Shown here: positions 42,865-52,654 of the stretch, in pieces
How the letters are laid out: each line of letters begins with the position of its first letter
Position numbering within the stretch: the first letter of the stretch is position 1
Source of the DNA: Zygaena filipendulae
Lineage: Eukaryota > Arthropoda > Insecta > Lepidoptera > Zygaenidae
Assembly (NCBI GenBank): GCA_907165275.2
Contig: OU015678.1
Coordinates: forward strand, 4,402,001-4,466,000
Direction of reading: 5' to 3'
Length of the DNA: 64,000 bases
Notes under the pieces: generated by a model
Seen by the model: the letters and a program-made list of their open reading frames with translations, nothing else
Database searches by the model: none
What the model was told of the DNA's origin: nothing
Translations under genes and position numbers: made by a program

Positions 42865-43547
42865 CAGTGAAACCTGGTTAAGTGAGACATCAAGGGACCT
42901 GCAATGTCGTTTCACTTATAGAGGTATATTTACCCAGTGTCTCAGATATACAGGTATAAATAAATATCTGTCTCATTTACAGAGGGTTTACGTTTTTGTT
43001 ACGAAGTTGCTTAACCCATGTTAGCAAACACTGTTCAAGTTCAGGATATTCTGATAAACGTACACGTTTTAGTTTTCCTTGTCCTTCAGAACATTGTGAT
43101 TCAATTTTATGTTTACTCTGAATTATTCTACAAAGAGTAGATTTTGGCACATTAAATTCGGCACAAACTTCTTCGCGTGTCTTCCCACTTTCATAAACGG
43201 ATGTTAACTTCAGTTTTTCACGTAATGATAACGATTGTAGCTTTCGTTTTGACATTTTTCAAATAAACATCTGTATGATAGTAAAGCGAAACTAAAACTG
43301 AAGGTAATTGAAGCTCAAAATTTACTTACGTACTTGGAATTACGTGTGGAATTTGTGGGTAGAATAAGAATGAGTAAACAAACAATGTTATCTATGATGA
43401 TAAATCGAAAGAACAAATCCCAGATATAGAGGTTTACCTCGTCCCACTAACAGAGGTAATTCAGTGCCAAAGTGTTGGGACCTCAGCATGAGTTCCAGTT
43501 ATGGAGGTTTCTCACTTATCCAGGTCCCACTTAACCAAGTTTCACTG
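42865..43547 (-). mobile_element. Deleted Tigger/pogo-like element, TA duplication
   Basis: 683 bp with inverted termini CAGTGAAACCTGGTTAAGTG at 42865 and the complement of CAGTGAAACTTGGTTAAGTG ending 43547. It is flanked by TA at 42863-42864 and 43548-43549. CAG ends, the TA target and an internal CENP-B-type helix-turn-helix frame identify the pogo/Tigger branch of Tc1/mariner. The DDE catalytic region is missing. Confidence 0.9.
42977..43255 (-). pseudogene. Tigger-like transposase, N-terminal DNA-binding part only
   Basis: The 92-residue frame starts MSKRKLQSLSLREKLKL and includes EEVCAEFNVPKSTLCRII, a CENP-B N-terminal / psq-type helix-turn-helix that binds the element's ends. A second basic segment (GKLKRVRLSEYPELEQCL, LTWVKQLR) is the beginning of the CENP-B HTH2 region. 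The frame then stops, only about 110 bp before the element's terminus. Full Tigger transposases are about 400-600 residues with a DDE domain, absent here. The start codon is the first ATG after 'cagatgtttatttgaaaa'. It cannot catalyse transposition. If transcribed it could still bind element termini, which is inference. A domesticated role is not suggested by anything in the flanks. Confidence 0.8.
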
Positions 43548-43685
43548 TAATAGTTGCGGAAAGTACAGTCTGCAGCAGAAATATACCCTGAGAGAAATGT
43601 AGGTGCTTGTTCGGTAAAGTTCGCGACCGAAAGATCGGTCACCAGCATTTCTGCTACCGATGGTCGGTAGAGCAGCATGAACAGC

Positions 43686-44040
43686 GATGATAGCTCAGTG
43701 GTTAGTGCGTTCGGATTAAACGCCGCAAGGTGTAGGTTCAAACCCTAACAATGAGCTTGAGCTGTCGGTGAAGGAAAACATCGTGAGGAAACCATAGCAT
43801 GGTGGTAGGGCGCTCTCCAGTGCCCGGCTGGCTAGCTACCACCTTCAAGTTGCAAATCTGTCGCCAAGCACCTAACGGTTTGTTCCGGCAGCCCCACTTG
43901 AAAGCCAGTTCCCATCCCTATTCCAGGTCGGCAGCGCACCTGCATGCCTTCTGGTGTTGCAGATGTCCATGGGCGGCGGTAATCACTTACCATCAGGTGT
44001 ACCACTTGCCTGTTTGCACCCTATGACATAAAAAAAAAAT
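43686..44040 (+). mobile_element. SINE2, full-length copy
   Basis: tRNA-like head with A box TAGCTCAGTGG at about 43690 and B box GGTTCAAACCC at about 43736. The head is followed by a body with 'ggctggctagctaccacctt' and a 3' part with 'tgttgcagatgtccatgggc'. It ends 'ccctatgacat' plus about 10 A. Pol III internal promoter elements are readable. The two frames across it (minus 43499, plus 43799) are chance. Confidence 0.85.
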
Positions 44041-44565
44041 GTTCATTCAGTAAGCTCTTGTGTAGTTTGCACTTAAGTGACATTGTGGGGTCGGTCACTT
44101 ACTAAATGTTGTGTCCCCAACATTCGGTCACCCTCCAATACTCTTTCGTCTGATTGGTTTTGTCTCTGTCTATAAACACTTTTCACAGACAGACATTAAG
44201 GCCCGTATTCCAGAAGGTGACTCAGATCACGTTTTACTTGAGATTAGTTTTAAGCTCAGAACATAACTCAAGCGTACATCTTATTATAGAATGCGTTTAA
44301 TTTCATAAACTTTTTGGCCCTTCATAAAGAATGTTTGCCCACCACTGAACTAGACCAACGTCGCTGTCATAAAATTCGTAATATAATACGTATTATAACG
44401 CCCACGCATCCTAAAGCAGCGATAAAATAATATGTCAGTTTTGACCTGAATCTAGGCATTATGTAGGTTCATTTCGATACCAAAATATTTACTTGGCGCC
44501 AGTGCTTACGAAAGCATAGTGATGCAAACAGAAACTGCATGTTTACTAGAGGTTTAGGCAATAGG
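44041..44565. other. No supported feature
   Basis: Nothing recognised. Confidence 0.4.
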
Positions 44566-44577
44566 CATAGACTAGAC

Positions 44578-44633
44578 TTCTGCGAAATAACATTTTGAAA
44601 AACATCACGTTTTAAAAAACATTATTTCGCAGG
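44578..44633. repeat. Short hairpin
   Basis: 'ctgcgaaataacatttt' pairs with 'aaaacattatttcgcag' across a loop of about 22 bases. It could be the core of a decayed MITE. Confidence 0.55.
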
Positions 44634-44639
44634 CGCTTC

Positions 44640-45210
44640 TAGTGCTAAATTATTAATGTAAGTTTTCGCACAAGTGCTATAAATTTTGATTTAAAAAATT
44701 ACAATTGTACGTATATTACGCGTCACATCAATCAAAGAGGTACCTATTAAAAAAGACGCCAATGAAAAAAAAAAATAACACAACTTAAAAAAGTCATAAA
44801 CCGAACATTGCGTTCCACTAAAAATGTGTTTTACAAAATTCTCTACAAGCGGTCTCGAATAAAAAAAAAAAAAAAAGAACCCAACGAGAGGCGAAGGAAA
44901 CAAGATAAAAAAAAATAACAACAACTTGTACATGGAAGTTAGACGGCTACGCTTCGATGCACACAAAAAAGGCTTCGTTAGTTGATTTTTAAAAGATATA
45001 TTTATTTGTAGAGGTCATTTATGAGTTGCACTGTGACTGTGTGTGTTGATTTAATTATCTTGTTTCTGTTATCGACGTTGAATATGTTTTTTCGTGTCGC
45101 ACGTTATCAGCACTCGATTATAAAAACTATATCAAACTAAAACGAAATTAAAACTGCTTATATTCATGAACAAAGAGTTCGCTAAGGAATTCCGAAATTG
45201 GGTGTTTTCC
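44640..45210. other. No supported feature
   Basis: A-run-rich sequence. The 91-codon minus frame at 44691-44966 is poly-F/poly-L from A-runs and not a gene. Confidence 0.45.
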
Positions 45211-45212
45211 GG

Positions 45213-45505
45213 AATATAAAAATCAAAATTCTAATTAGTCTGTCAGTTAGGTAATAAAAAAATAATAGACACGAATTTTTGATTTTTCAAATTGATGATA
45301 ATAAACATAGATAAAGCGCATTAAAGTTTAGGGTGGGGGACTCGTGACGTCATTATTCGGTATAACAGCACCGGATTGTGACGTCACGCGCAACTCAGTG
45401 TATCGCCGTTACTTTTTGATTACGTAAAAAAAGAAAAATACGTGTCCAATGTTTTTTAATAATCTACAAGACGCACTAAAAAAAATTTTAGTCAAGTAGC
45501 CAATT
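45213..45505 (-). mobile_element. MITE-CRE copy 9 (minus)
   Basis: 'aaaatcaaaattctaattag', GTCTGTCAG, two TGACGTCA sites near 45344 and 45380, and GACGCACT near 45471 (one base off consensus). It is followed by a Hel-type scrap 'gaaaccgcgtgggaaccagc'. Confidence 0.7.
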
Positions 45506-45953
45506 GAAACCGCGTGGGAACCAGCTAACAATAAATAAATCAATTAGAAAAGCATTTGAGCATACAAACAAAAAGAAAACATTAGGTAGGTATGTGAGTC
45601 TATAAAAAACCGTTCAATTTCATCCGTCATCAAACAAAAACGACCAGACAACTGTATCATTAACGGCTAGCTACCTCCCATATTATGGTATGACCATTAA
45701 AAAAAAAGCTCGCACGCGCATGGGCGTTACGGACAAACAAACATAATTATATACACACGGACCGACCGCACTAATTGTGTTATTATTAGTAAACGGCCGG
45801 CCAAATAATTGTGGGGTGGCATAGTCATCTCTATATAATTTCCTGTATATTAAGCTAAACGCGTTAGAACCTTTTTTAACAACACTTATTTATTTATACT
45901 AAGTTGTCTTGGTAAGCGGCTTCATTTGCGTGCATTTAAGAATATTATTTTAG
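45506..45953. other. No supported feature upstream of fj
   Basis: Unique-looking AT-rich sequence. It includes 'ctctatataatttcc' near 45831, a TATA-like word that cannot be assigned as a promoter from sequence alone. Confidence 0.35.
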
Positions 45954-45955
45954 TA

Positions 45956-46182
45956 CTAGCCGTCCCGCGCGGTTTCACCCGTGATAATTTCGGAGCTCCC
46001 GCGGAATTGTTCCATACAAACTTTGCAACCCCTTTTCATCCACTTAGGGGTTGAATTAAAAAAAAATCCTTTCTTATCGAATGCCATACAAAGTACACAC
46101 CCTGCAAGTTTCAGGTCTCTACGATCAGCGATTTAGGCTGGGCGTTGATCCATCAGTCATTCAGGACAAAGCTTTTTATATG
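45956..46182 (-). mobile_element. Hel-B copy, about 400 bp upstream of the fj coding exon
   Basis: CTAG near 45956, 'ccgtcccgcgcggtttcacc', 'ccccttttcatccacttagg', 'gtttcaggtctctacgatca', 'cattcaggacaaagcttttt'. It lies within the presumed first intron of fj, given the acceptor at 46586. Confidence 0.7.
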
Positions 46183-46570
46183 TTACTTTAAAACGAGGCA
46201 ATTTTTTTCTTAACTGACTTCAAAAAACAAAATAATTTCAAAAATAAAAGGAAATTATCATAACTGCAAACCGGAACGGAAGTGTTTTATCCGGAATGCT
46301 AAAATAAGTTGAGTTCATTTAAAATCAAAGAAAAGTAAGAATAGAAAGCGAACACATACCTACATACACAATATCTAATTAAATTAATTAATTAGTAAAC
46401 ACGTTTATTTATTATACAAACTTAGCAAAAAGGTAATCGAAACTAGAAAAAACTTATAAAATTTAATTAAAACTTATAAAGTCTCTATTCTTTATGACGC
46501 CTTAACTGTTTTACAGGATAAAATCTCTGTTGCGGCAATCACATCTTAATGGCAATTGTATTAAAACACA

Positions 46571-46586
46571 TATTTCATTGTTACAG
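46571..46586 (+). promoter_or_regulatory. Probable 3' splice site before the fj coding exon
   Basis: 'tatttcattgttacag' ends at 46586 with a T-rich tract and AG. It would start an exon with 53 bases of 5' UTR before the first ATG. A second candidate, 'aactgttttacag', ends at 46515. The donor exon was not found. Inference from consensus only. Confidence 0.55.
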
Positions 46587-46639
46587 GTTTGAAATAAAAC
46601 GGCAGATGATCGTCTTGCACCGAATACTTCGATGATATC

Positions 46640-48418
46640 ATGAAATTAATCAAAATGACTAAAGAAAATCATACTTTTGGAGAGACCGCTGCTGAAAACA
46701 CTAATGTTGAAGAGTTCAATCAATTTCCACCTGATCAATTCACCAGATCACTGCCTCATGCCCAACTGGATAGAGAGAGATCCAATAGAAATTACGATTT
46801 GAATATAGGAAGGTGTATAGAAGATTACAATACCTTTATGATGTATGGTAAAATAGAAGAATATATGTTCAGGCATAAACCAGTAGAGGAAAAGTTACAA
46901 CGGAAAGCAAACGATTTCCGGTGTTACAATTGTTTCGTTAATGTTTTTATAACCGTCATATTAATTGTAGGCCTTATAATTGGAGCTGTGTATTTAGACT
47001 TATATCTGACGAGAAAAATGGACAATATTAACAAAAGACTGCCAACACACCGCTTAGAACAATTTGGACATTTTGAATCTCTAAAAGCAAGACCGAGTCA
47101 TCATGAAGATATTGATGTCACTCACGATGATGCAAAACCTGTAAATTTAAACACAAAGAATCCATTTCATACTGTATCGTTTACAGGAAACGAAGCGCAT
47201 AGATATAATAAAGACGTGTATCCGAAAAACCTGACTGAACACATGAGAGATATATTGAAGGATGATAAAGGATCGACGGAAGGAAACAATATTAGAATTA
47301 ATATTGCAAAAATTAACACAACAAAATTCGTTCCTAATCACCAAACTGTAGTTTTCAATAACGTCTTTTGGGGACCAAAAGTGGAAGATTCCATGCCTCA
47401 AGGCTATGGTGCTAATATAGCTGAGGTATGGGAGAGTTACGTTGGGAACAGTCAGGTAGTGAAAATGGAAGTTGGATGTGGAAGGATGCAAAATCGTCTG
47501 GTTACGTTCAAAGACGGAATACAAGCTTGTGTGAGGTATAGACAGAACACAGATCAGATACAAGGAGAGATTTTCAGTTTCTATGTAGGTAGACTGTTGA
47601 ATCTGACCAATTTAGCACCCTCAGTGGTTAAAGTAATAGATTTGAAAGACAAATTATGGGCCAATGTCGCTGATGATATTGCAGCAGCCAAATGGAATTC
47701 AAATAGAGCAGTGGTATTAACACAGTATATTCCTAGTCTAGAATCAGCTACTATACCAGACATATTCAAACCATCTAATAGACATTTGAACAAATTGGAC
47801 GTTTTAAACATGTCTCTGAAAGAAAACGACACCGAAAGTAAGGATATTTTAATTGAAAAGCTCAAATTTAAGAAAGGCAAAAAAACTGAGGTCAATAGTA
47901 AGAAGTTCGATCATATTGATTTGAATTTGAGTAAGAAAATGGTCAATCAATTCGTCGAGTTAGCCCAATGGTCCGATTTGATTATATTCGATTATTTGAC
48001 AGCGAATCTGGACCGGATCGTCAATAATTTGTTCAACTATCAATGGAACACTAACATAATGGATGGTCCAGCGCACAATCTAGCGAGAAAAATGGACAGT
48101 GGCTTATTGATTTTCTTAGACAATGAATCTGGCCTGCTGCACGGCTATAGACTGCTCAAAAAGTACAATGTCTACCATAGTTTAATGTTGGACAATTTGT
48201 GTGTGTTCAGACAAAGTACTGTGAACGCGTTGAAAAGTATATTTGAAAGTAAATCAATAGGTGCTAAACTTAGCGAAGTGTTTCATATGAAAAACAATGC
48301 AGTGATCAGAGACATACTGCCTCCACTACCGGAGAAGAACGCTAAGGTGTTGCAAGAAAGAATCGGTCATGTGCTGAGTCAGGTTGAGAAATGTGAACAT
48401 AATTTCTCATCCAGTTAA
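46640..48418 (+). CDS. fj: Four-jointed, Golgi kinase of Fat/Dachsous signalling
   Basis: Four-jointed is a type II transmembrane protein of the Golgi lumen. In Drosophila it phosphorylates cadherin repeats of Fat and Dachsous, tuning their binding in planar cell polarity, leg segmentation and growth. This 592-residue frame matches in layout: cytoplasmic head (1-98), one hydrophobic segment (about 99-121), a variable lumenal stem (about 122-235), then the conserved kinase-like domain. Recognisable blocks are FWGPKVEDSMPQGY (243-256), QGEIFSFYVGRLLN (308-321), DYLTANLDR (451-459) and FLDNES (492-497). FLDNES contains the Asp-Asn-Glu motif known to be needed for activity. Candidate N-glycosylation sites are N197, N226, N321, N390, N396, N429 and N588; lumenal cysteines are C280, C297, C521 and C585. 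Length agrees with the fly protein (about 580). The coding region is uninterrupted. The second ATG (46655, context CAAAATG) fits insect start consensus better than the first, so the true start may be Met6. Antisense frames here are shadows. Confidence 0.95.
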   Translation: MKLIKMTKENHTFGETAAENTNVEEFNQFPPDQFTRSLPHAQLDRERSNRNYDLNIGRCIEDYNTFMMYGKIEEYMFRHKPVEEKLQRKANDFRCYNCFVNVFITVILIVGLIIGAVYLDLYLTRKMDNINKRLPTHRLEQFGHFESLKARPSHHEDIDVTHDDAKPVNLNTKNPFHTVSFTGNEAHRYNKDVYPKNLTEHMRDILKDDKGSTEGNNIRINIAKINTTKFVPNHQTVVFNNVFWGPKVEDSMPQGYGANIAEVWESYVGNSQVVKMEVGCGRMQNRLVTFKDGIQACVRYRQNTDQIQGEIFSFYVGRLLNLTNLAPSVVKVIDLKDKLWANVADDIAAAKWNSNRAVVLTQYIPSLESATIPDIFKPSNRHLNKLDVLNMSLKENDTESKDILIEKLKFKKGKKTEVNSKKFDHIDLNLSKKMVNQFVELAQWSDLIIFDYLTANLDRIVNNLFNYQWNTNIMDGPAHNLARKMDSGLLIFLDNESGLLHGYRLLKKYNVYHSLMLDNLCVFRQSTVNALKSIFESKSIGAKLSEVFHMKNNAVIRDILPPLPEKNAKVLQERIGHVLSQVEKCEHNFSSS

Positions 48419-48849
48419 AATATAGTTTTAATTATATTTGAATGTAAATGAACTGTTTATTTTACTGAAGGGTGAAACTATATATAAAATTTGTAAATAT
48501 AATATTATATGTATATTATAATTTTATATTAATCTTTTGCAAATATTTTGTGCATTCCTCTATGTAATGGACTGAAGTGATATTTTCGTTTATTAGTTGT
48601 ATAGCATTTTGTGATACCAAATAATATGTTTTTAAATTAATTTATTAATTACGATAATGTAAATAAGTAAAATTAACAATTTGTAGATATATTTTTGTGA
48701 TCGTGCCAGTGTCATTTTTATACCGAGTGATATTTATTCATGTTTTAGGGAATACTGTAAAATGTAAATTTATCTACCATAAATTTTTGTCAAATTGTAC
48801 CAGCGAAGTAATGCATTGTTATCGTTACAAGTTAACTTTTTTTTTACCA

Positions 48850-49260
48850 TAAAATATCTAGATTCACAGTTTCATACCAAACGTCTTCTTGCTAAAAGTG
48901 TCGTTGATGTAAAAAAAGCTTTTAGATTCACAATTCCATGTAAATGTCCTAACAAAAAGTGACGTCGATAGATAAAAACGAAAATTAAAACTGATTGTCA
49001 AATTTTTTTGATGGAACTAGCAAAATTCGTACTAATAGGTACGACACACCGCTGATATTTTCAAGTTTGCATGATATTTTGTACGGACACTTTTGCGTCT
49101 CTGACCATGTATTTTGGGTAATTAGTAGGTAAAAAATAAAAGTCATTATTGATGAGAAAAATTCGTATTTACCTATGCATTCGCTGTTAGTTAAAGATAC
49201 CAACAAACGGGTTTTGGTGACCGCTCGTTGTCACAAACCTAATTATTATATAAGTTAATA
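48850..49260. repeat. Repeat R copy 3, with a doubled left end
   Basis: 'agattcacagtttcatacca' (48861) and 'agattcacaattccatgtaa' (48922) are two copies of the left end. The latter continues to 'gacgtcgatagataaaaacg' and on to 'ttttgcgtctctgaccatg' and 'gtgaccgctcgttgtcacaa'. It lies in the 3' flank of fj and is uninterrupted by MITE-4. Confidence 0.55.
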
Positions 49261-49875
49261 AATTAAGTCATTAAGATTTCTTAAAAGTTTTATCTTTCTC
49301 ACCTATAATGTCAGTAATTGTTAAAAACTTTCTGTTTAAAAAAAACTGGTCCCCTTTAACCCTTTCATCGCCATCCCCGTAAAATCGCGATCTACGAAGA
49401 CGAGCTCCTGGCGTCAGATACGTAACGTAACGTTATTAACAAACAGCTGTACTGATTTTTTTCTTAATTAGATTAAATGATAGATAATAAGCACACCCAA
49501 CTAGAATAACCATACCCAAATAGAAGACATGTCTAAAGCGTGTGGTCTGGAGGTGATGGCCATGTTTTTGTAGCCTTACCTTATTAAGGCAACAAAGGCG
49601 GTGAAAGGGGTAAATCGAGCAAGTAGCCCGTTTGCTACCGCTTCGCTTCAGAGTCAACCTCTCTTACGATGTTCAAAAGAGAGAGTTATTATTCTATCTT
49701 TTGTCATGTATTAAAAAAAAATATGCTACTTTGTAAGCACGGTGAAGCTTTAAGGTACAATTTGCATTTATGTAAATATCACATATTGTCATGTAAAAAG
49801 TTACTTAAGTAATCTGTAAGTAGGTAGATAGGAATGTAATTGTAATATTGTTAAAAGAGAAGTAAAGAAATGTGA

Positions 49876-49881
49876 AATAAA
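49876..49881 (+). terminator. Candidate polyadenylation signal for fj
   Basis: AATAAA, about 30 bases before a T-rich downstream tract. This is the strongest such signal in the first 1.5 kb after the stop. Confidence 0.4.
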
Positions 49882-49924
49882 AACCTCAGTGTTTCAAAAT
49901 CGATGTTTTTTTTTATTTAGTTAC

Positions 49925-50233
49925 TATAGCTGTGCTCCGCGGTTTTACCCGCGAGAGTGTCAGAATTCCCACAGTAACTCCAAAGTAGCCTAATTTACTT
50001 GTTATAACTTCAGCTAATTGCCAGTGAAAGTCCCGTCAAAATAGTTCCAACCGTTTAGGTGATTAGCTGTCCGCGCGTTAATTTCGGAGTTCCCGCGGGA
50101 ATTCCAGGATAAAACTACCCTATCTTTCTCTCTACCACTTACAACGTGTATGGAAAATTTCGTGACGATCAGTTGAGGCGTTTAGCCGTGAAAGCGTAAC
50201 AAACTAACTTTTGCATTTATAATATAAGTAAGG
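49925..50233 (-). mobile_element. Hel-H scrap followed by a Hel-A copy
   Basis: First module 'tgtgctccgcggttttaccc' with 'gtgaaagtcccgtcaaaata' (Hel-H). The second runs from 'gctgtccgcgcgttaatttc' to 'taatataagtaagga' (Hel-A). Both are on the minus strand, arranged in series. Confidence 0.6.
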
Positions 50234-50281
50234 ATAAACCAACCCACTTAAAAGCGAAAAATAAATAAAATTTAAATAAAA

Positions 50282-50517
50282 AAAACCGACTCCAAAACAC
50301 AAAAATGCACTACACTAAAAAGTTGGTTGCACTACACTGATCGTTTCGAAGTCGGTGCCAAGCCCGCTTGTGTCTGCTATATGTGGTGGGAGCGCGGACT
50401 TAGTTAATCTACCTATTTGGCTTGGCACCGACTTCGAAACGATCAGTAGGTGCCTATCTACGTAGGTTGTTTTTAACTTTTTATTGTTGTGCATTTTTGT
50501 GTTTTGGAGTCGGTTTT
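50282..50517. mobile_element. Foldback MITE, 236 bp
   Basis: Outer arms 'aaaaccgactccaaaacaca' and its inverse at 50498-50517. Inner arms 'ctgatcgtttcgaagtcggt' (50338) and 'accgacttcgaaacgatcag' (50428) are perfect complements. Centre of about 65 bp. No ORF. Confidence 0.8.
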
Positions 50518-50730
50518 AATTTTTTGTTAAAATTTTATGTAGGTACCCTTGACAACCTGCATGAAAAATTGCATGATTGGTTGCGCCCTTAAGGTGTGGA
50601 AACGTAACAAACACACTTTCGCATTTTTAATATTAAGGATTTGTCCCACCAAGTTTCTATTCATTTCTTTACCTTAATGGTAGTTTTCATAAACCTTGAA
50701 ATAAAAACACGTTTTTCTACAATATATTTA
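50518..50730 (-). mobile_element. Hel-A 5'-half remnant
   Basis: 'acccttgacaacctgcatga', 'tgtggaaacgtaacaaacac', 'cgcatttttaatattaagga'. The 3' module is gone. Confidence 0.45.
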
Positions 50731-50732
50731 AA

Positions 50733-50928
50733 ACTAGCTGATCCCCGCGGTTTCACCCGCGGTAATTTCGAATGTCCAGCGGGAATTCCGGGATAAAAAG
50801 AACAATGCAGCTTGCTATTAGTGAAAGAATTTTCAAAATCGGTTTAGTAGATCCAGATATTACAGCTCCTACAACCTTACAAACTGACAAACTTTACCTC
50901 TATAATATGTATTAAGTAGTAGGTACCT
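50733..50928 (-). mobile_element. Hel-G copy
   Basis: CTAG near 50734, perfect hairpin CCGCGG TTTCAC CCGCGG, then 'gttagtgaaagaattttcaa'-type body and 'aaactttacctctataatat'. It pairs with 36510-36680 in opposite orientation. Confidence 0.65.
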
Positions 50929-50931
50929 ATA

Positions 50932-51115
50932 GAAAATGAAAGATCACTCACTCACCGATTAAAATACGAAGTCTCGAAAACTAAGTGGCCTATATAAAGC
51001 TGAAATTCGTCAGGTAGACAGTTCATGAGGGGTAAAAGTCAGTTAGCGATTTCATGGAGTTCCCACGGGAACTCCCAAATTGATAAATGCGGGTGAAACT
51101 GCAGGGAACCGCTAG
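50932..51115 (+). mobile_element. Helitron-like copy, divergent body
   Basis: 'cactcactcaccgattaaaa' body, then 'gagttcccacgggaactccc' and 'gcgggtgaaactgcaggg', ending CTAG near 51115. The body is not shared with A to J in this window. Confidence 0.5.
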
Positions 51116-51239
51116 TAAATTGATTAGTAACAAACATACCTATACAGTGTTATTTTTGGAAGCGACAGCGTTATTTTTAAAAGCGAAAGCGAGCAGAAAT
51201 CGGAAGCTAAAAGACATTCAATTCATATACTTAGGATGT

Positions 51240-51470
51240 TATTATAATAATAATAATCCACATCACAACACACAGATCTACTTGATCCCACAGTAAGCTA
51301 TTATTAGCTTGTGACGTGGAAACCAAGCAAACGTGGTATATACTACATAGAATTACTCATATTATACTATAGATATATAAACACACCCAGACTGGAAAAT
51401 GGAACCCTGTGTTCATCACACCAAGTCCACTCCCACCGGGAATCGAACCCGGAACCCCTTGATTAGCGGA
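51240..51470 (-). mobile_element. SINE1 copy, minus strand, 5' truncated
   Basis: TTA-type tail complement at 51240-51256, then 'catcacaacacacagatcta', 'cttgatcccacagtaagcta', 'cagactggaaaatggaaccc', and B box as 'gggaatcgaacccggaac'. It stops at 'gattagcgga', losing the first part of the tRNA head. Confidence 0.75.
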
Positions 51471-51738
51471 ATTATTACAGATACATTACAAGTACATAGC
51501 TAATACATACGTCAACAGAATCTAGGGATTTGGGTAAATAATGTAAGAGGTGGCAACACTGATTATTTATTAATAATTAGATTTTATTTGACTCTTTAAA
51601 TTAAAATTAAAATTAATACTTTCATGAGAAGAAATTAAGTTTTTTATCATACTAATTTTCTACGGCGATTTTATAAATTAACATTTTAATTTAAAAGAAA
51701 AAAAAAATCGATTTTTTTTAAGTTTCATTAAAGACCTA
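51471..51738. other. No supported feature
   Basis: AT-rich sequence. Confidence 0.4.
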
Positions 51739-51742
51739 AAAT

Positions 51743-51980
51743 GGACATAGATAAGCAATAGTGTGTTAACCCACATTGGAGAAATTTTGAATAAATCGTG
51801 TCATATCGTATCATATCGTCATTTTGTTTCAGCATTTTTTTATGTTTAAATTTTTTTTGGTATTTAAACAATGTAATAAGGTAAACACATAATTAAAAAA
51901 ACGCTCTATAACTCTTAATAAAGCGTTTTGAATCAATAACTTAATATTGTGGGTTAACATGTTATTGCTTATCTGCATCC
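51743..51980 (+). mobile_element. MITE-4 copy F, AAAT target duplication
   Basis: 238 bp from GGACATAGATAAGC to TTATCTGCATCC, flanked by AAAT at 51739-51742 and 51981-51984. It carries a small 'catatcgtatcatatcgtca' duplication inside. Confidence 0.85.
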
Positions 51981-52261
51981 AAATAACCTATCATTCTTCC
52001 ATTAACTATACGAGAAAATTCTTCTCACATTTTCAGATATTTGATGAAATATAAAATATCCCTAGACTTTGTGTGTACATGAAGCTTGTAAAAACTTCTT
52101 CTATCACTAACACCGCGGTAGTTTTAATCTTTACAAAGATCAAAAAATCTAAAGATTTAGCCACCAGCGCTTCCGAAACGACTCCTGCGCATAAAGAACA
52201 GAAAAACCAACCCAATAGTAATGTAAAAGAATATAATTTATAATTTACCAAATAATTTCTT

Positions 52262-52325
52262 GGATTCCCTGCGGGGATTCAAACCTACGGCCGCTCGCTT
52301 CCGCGGCCTACGCTTTTTATCCATT
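52262..52325 (-). repeat. tRNA-like fragment
   Basis: The minus strand has 'gtaggtttgaatccccgcag', a B-box-like word, after 'ggccgcggaagcgagcgg'. No full cloverleaf; probable SINE remnant. Confidence 0.25.
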
Positions 52326-52489
52326 TTAAGTGTGTCAGAGTATCAAATATCATACTATTTATTGGTATTGAGTTGAATAAACAGAATTTATGTTTTATAC
52401 ATACATATATATATTTCGATCTTGTTTCTTTTGTGTGACCGAAGATCATTCAACTAGCGATAGCGGAGGGATCGAGATTGCCTACCGAC

Positions 52490-52650
52490 TGTTGCCCGCC
52501 TCAATGTCGGAGTTCCCGCGGAAATTCTGGGATAACAGTGCCTTTTCTGTACCCGGCCTGAGTGCGTATGAAAAACTTCATCAAGATTCACTCGGGTCAG
52601 TTTCGGAGTTCTCGCGGGAATTCCGAGTTAAAAGTACCCACCCCAAGTTT
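52490..52650 (-). mobile_element. Two Hel-A 3' modules, degenerate
   Basis: 'tcggagttcccgcggaaatt' and 'tcggagttctcgcgggaatt' repeat in series; hairpins have decayed and no terminus is left. A frame reads through them into the next element, which is why the 147-codon frame exists. Confidence 0.45.
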
Positions 52651-52654
52651 ATGC

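Larger units (their letters stand above)
48419..49885 (+). other. fj 3' flank / possible 3' UTR
   Basis: AT-rich sequence after the TAA. I see no AATAAA near the stop. The first good signal is AATAAA at 49876-49881 ('gtgaaataaaaacctcag'), followed by a T-run at 49910. If used, the 3' UTR would be about 1.45 kb and would include the repeat R copy. The true end cannot be fixed from sequence. Confidence 0.4.

Noticed and set aside
43686..43760. Functional tRNA gene
   Set aside because: A and B boxes are present but the segment continues into a SINE body with poly(A), and the acceptor stem does not pair convincingly.
44691..44966. 91-codon minus frame rich in F and L
   Set aside because: Produced by A-runs on the plus strand.
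45829..45845. TATA-like word as the fj promoter
   Set aside because: Such words are frequent in AT-rich DNA, and the coding exon appears to be preceded by a splice acceptor, so the promoter may be far upstream.
47147..47895. Minus-strand frames of 138 and 104 codons
   Set aside because: They lie antisense to the fj coding region and have no domain; shadows.
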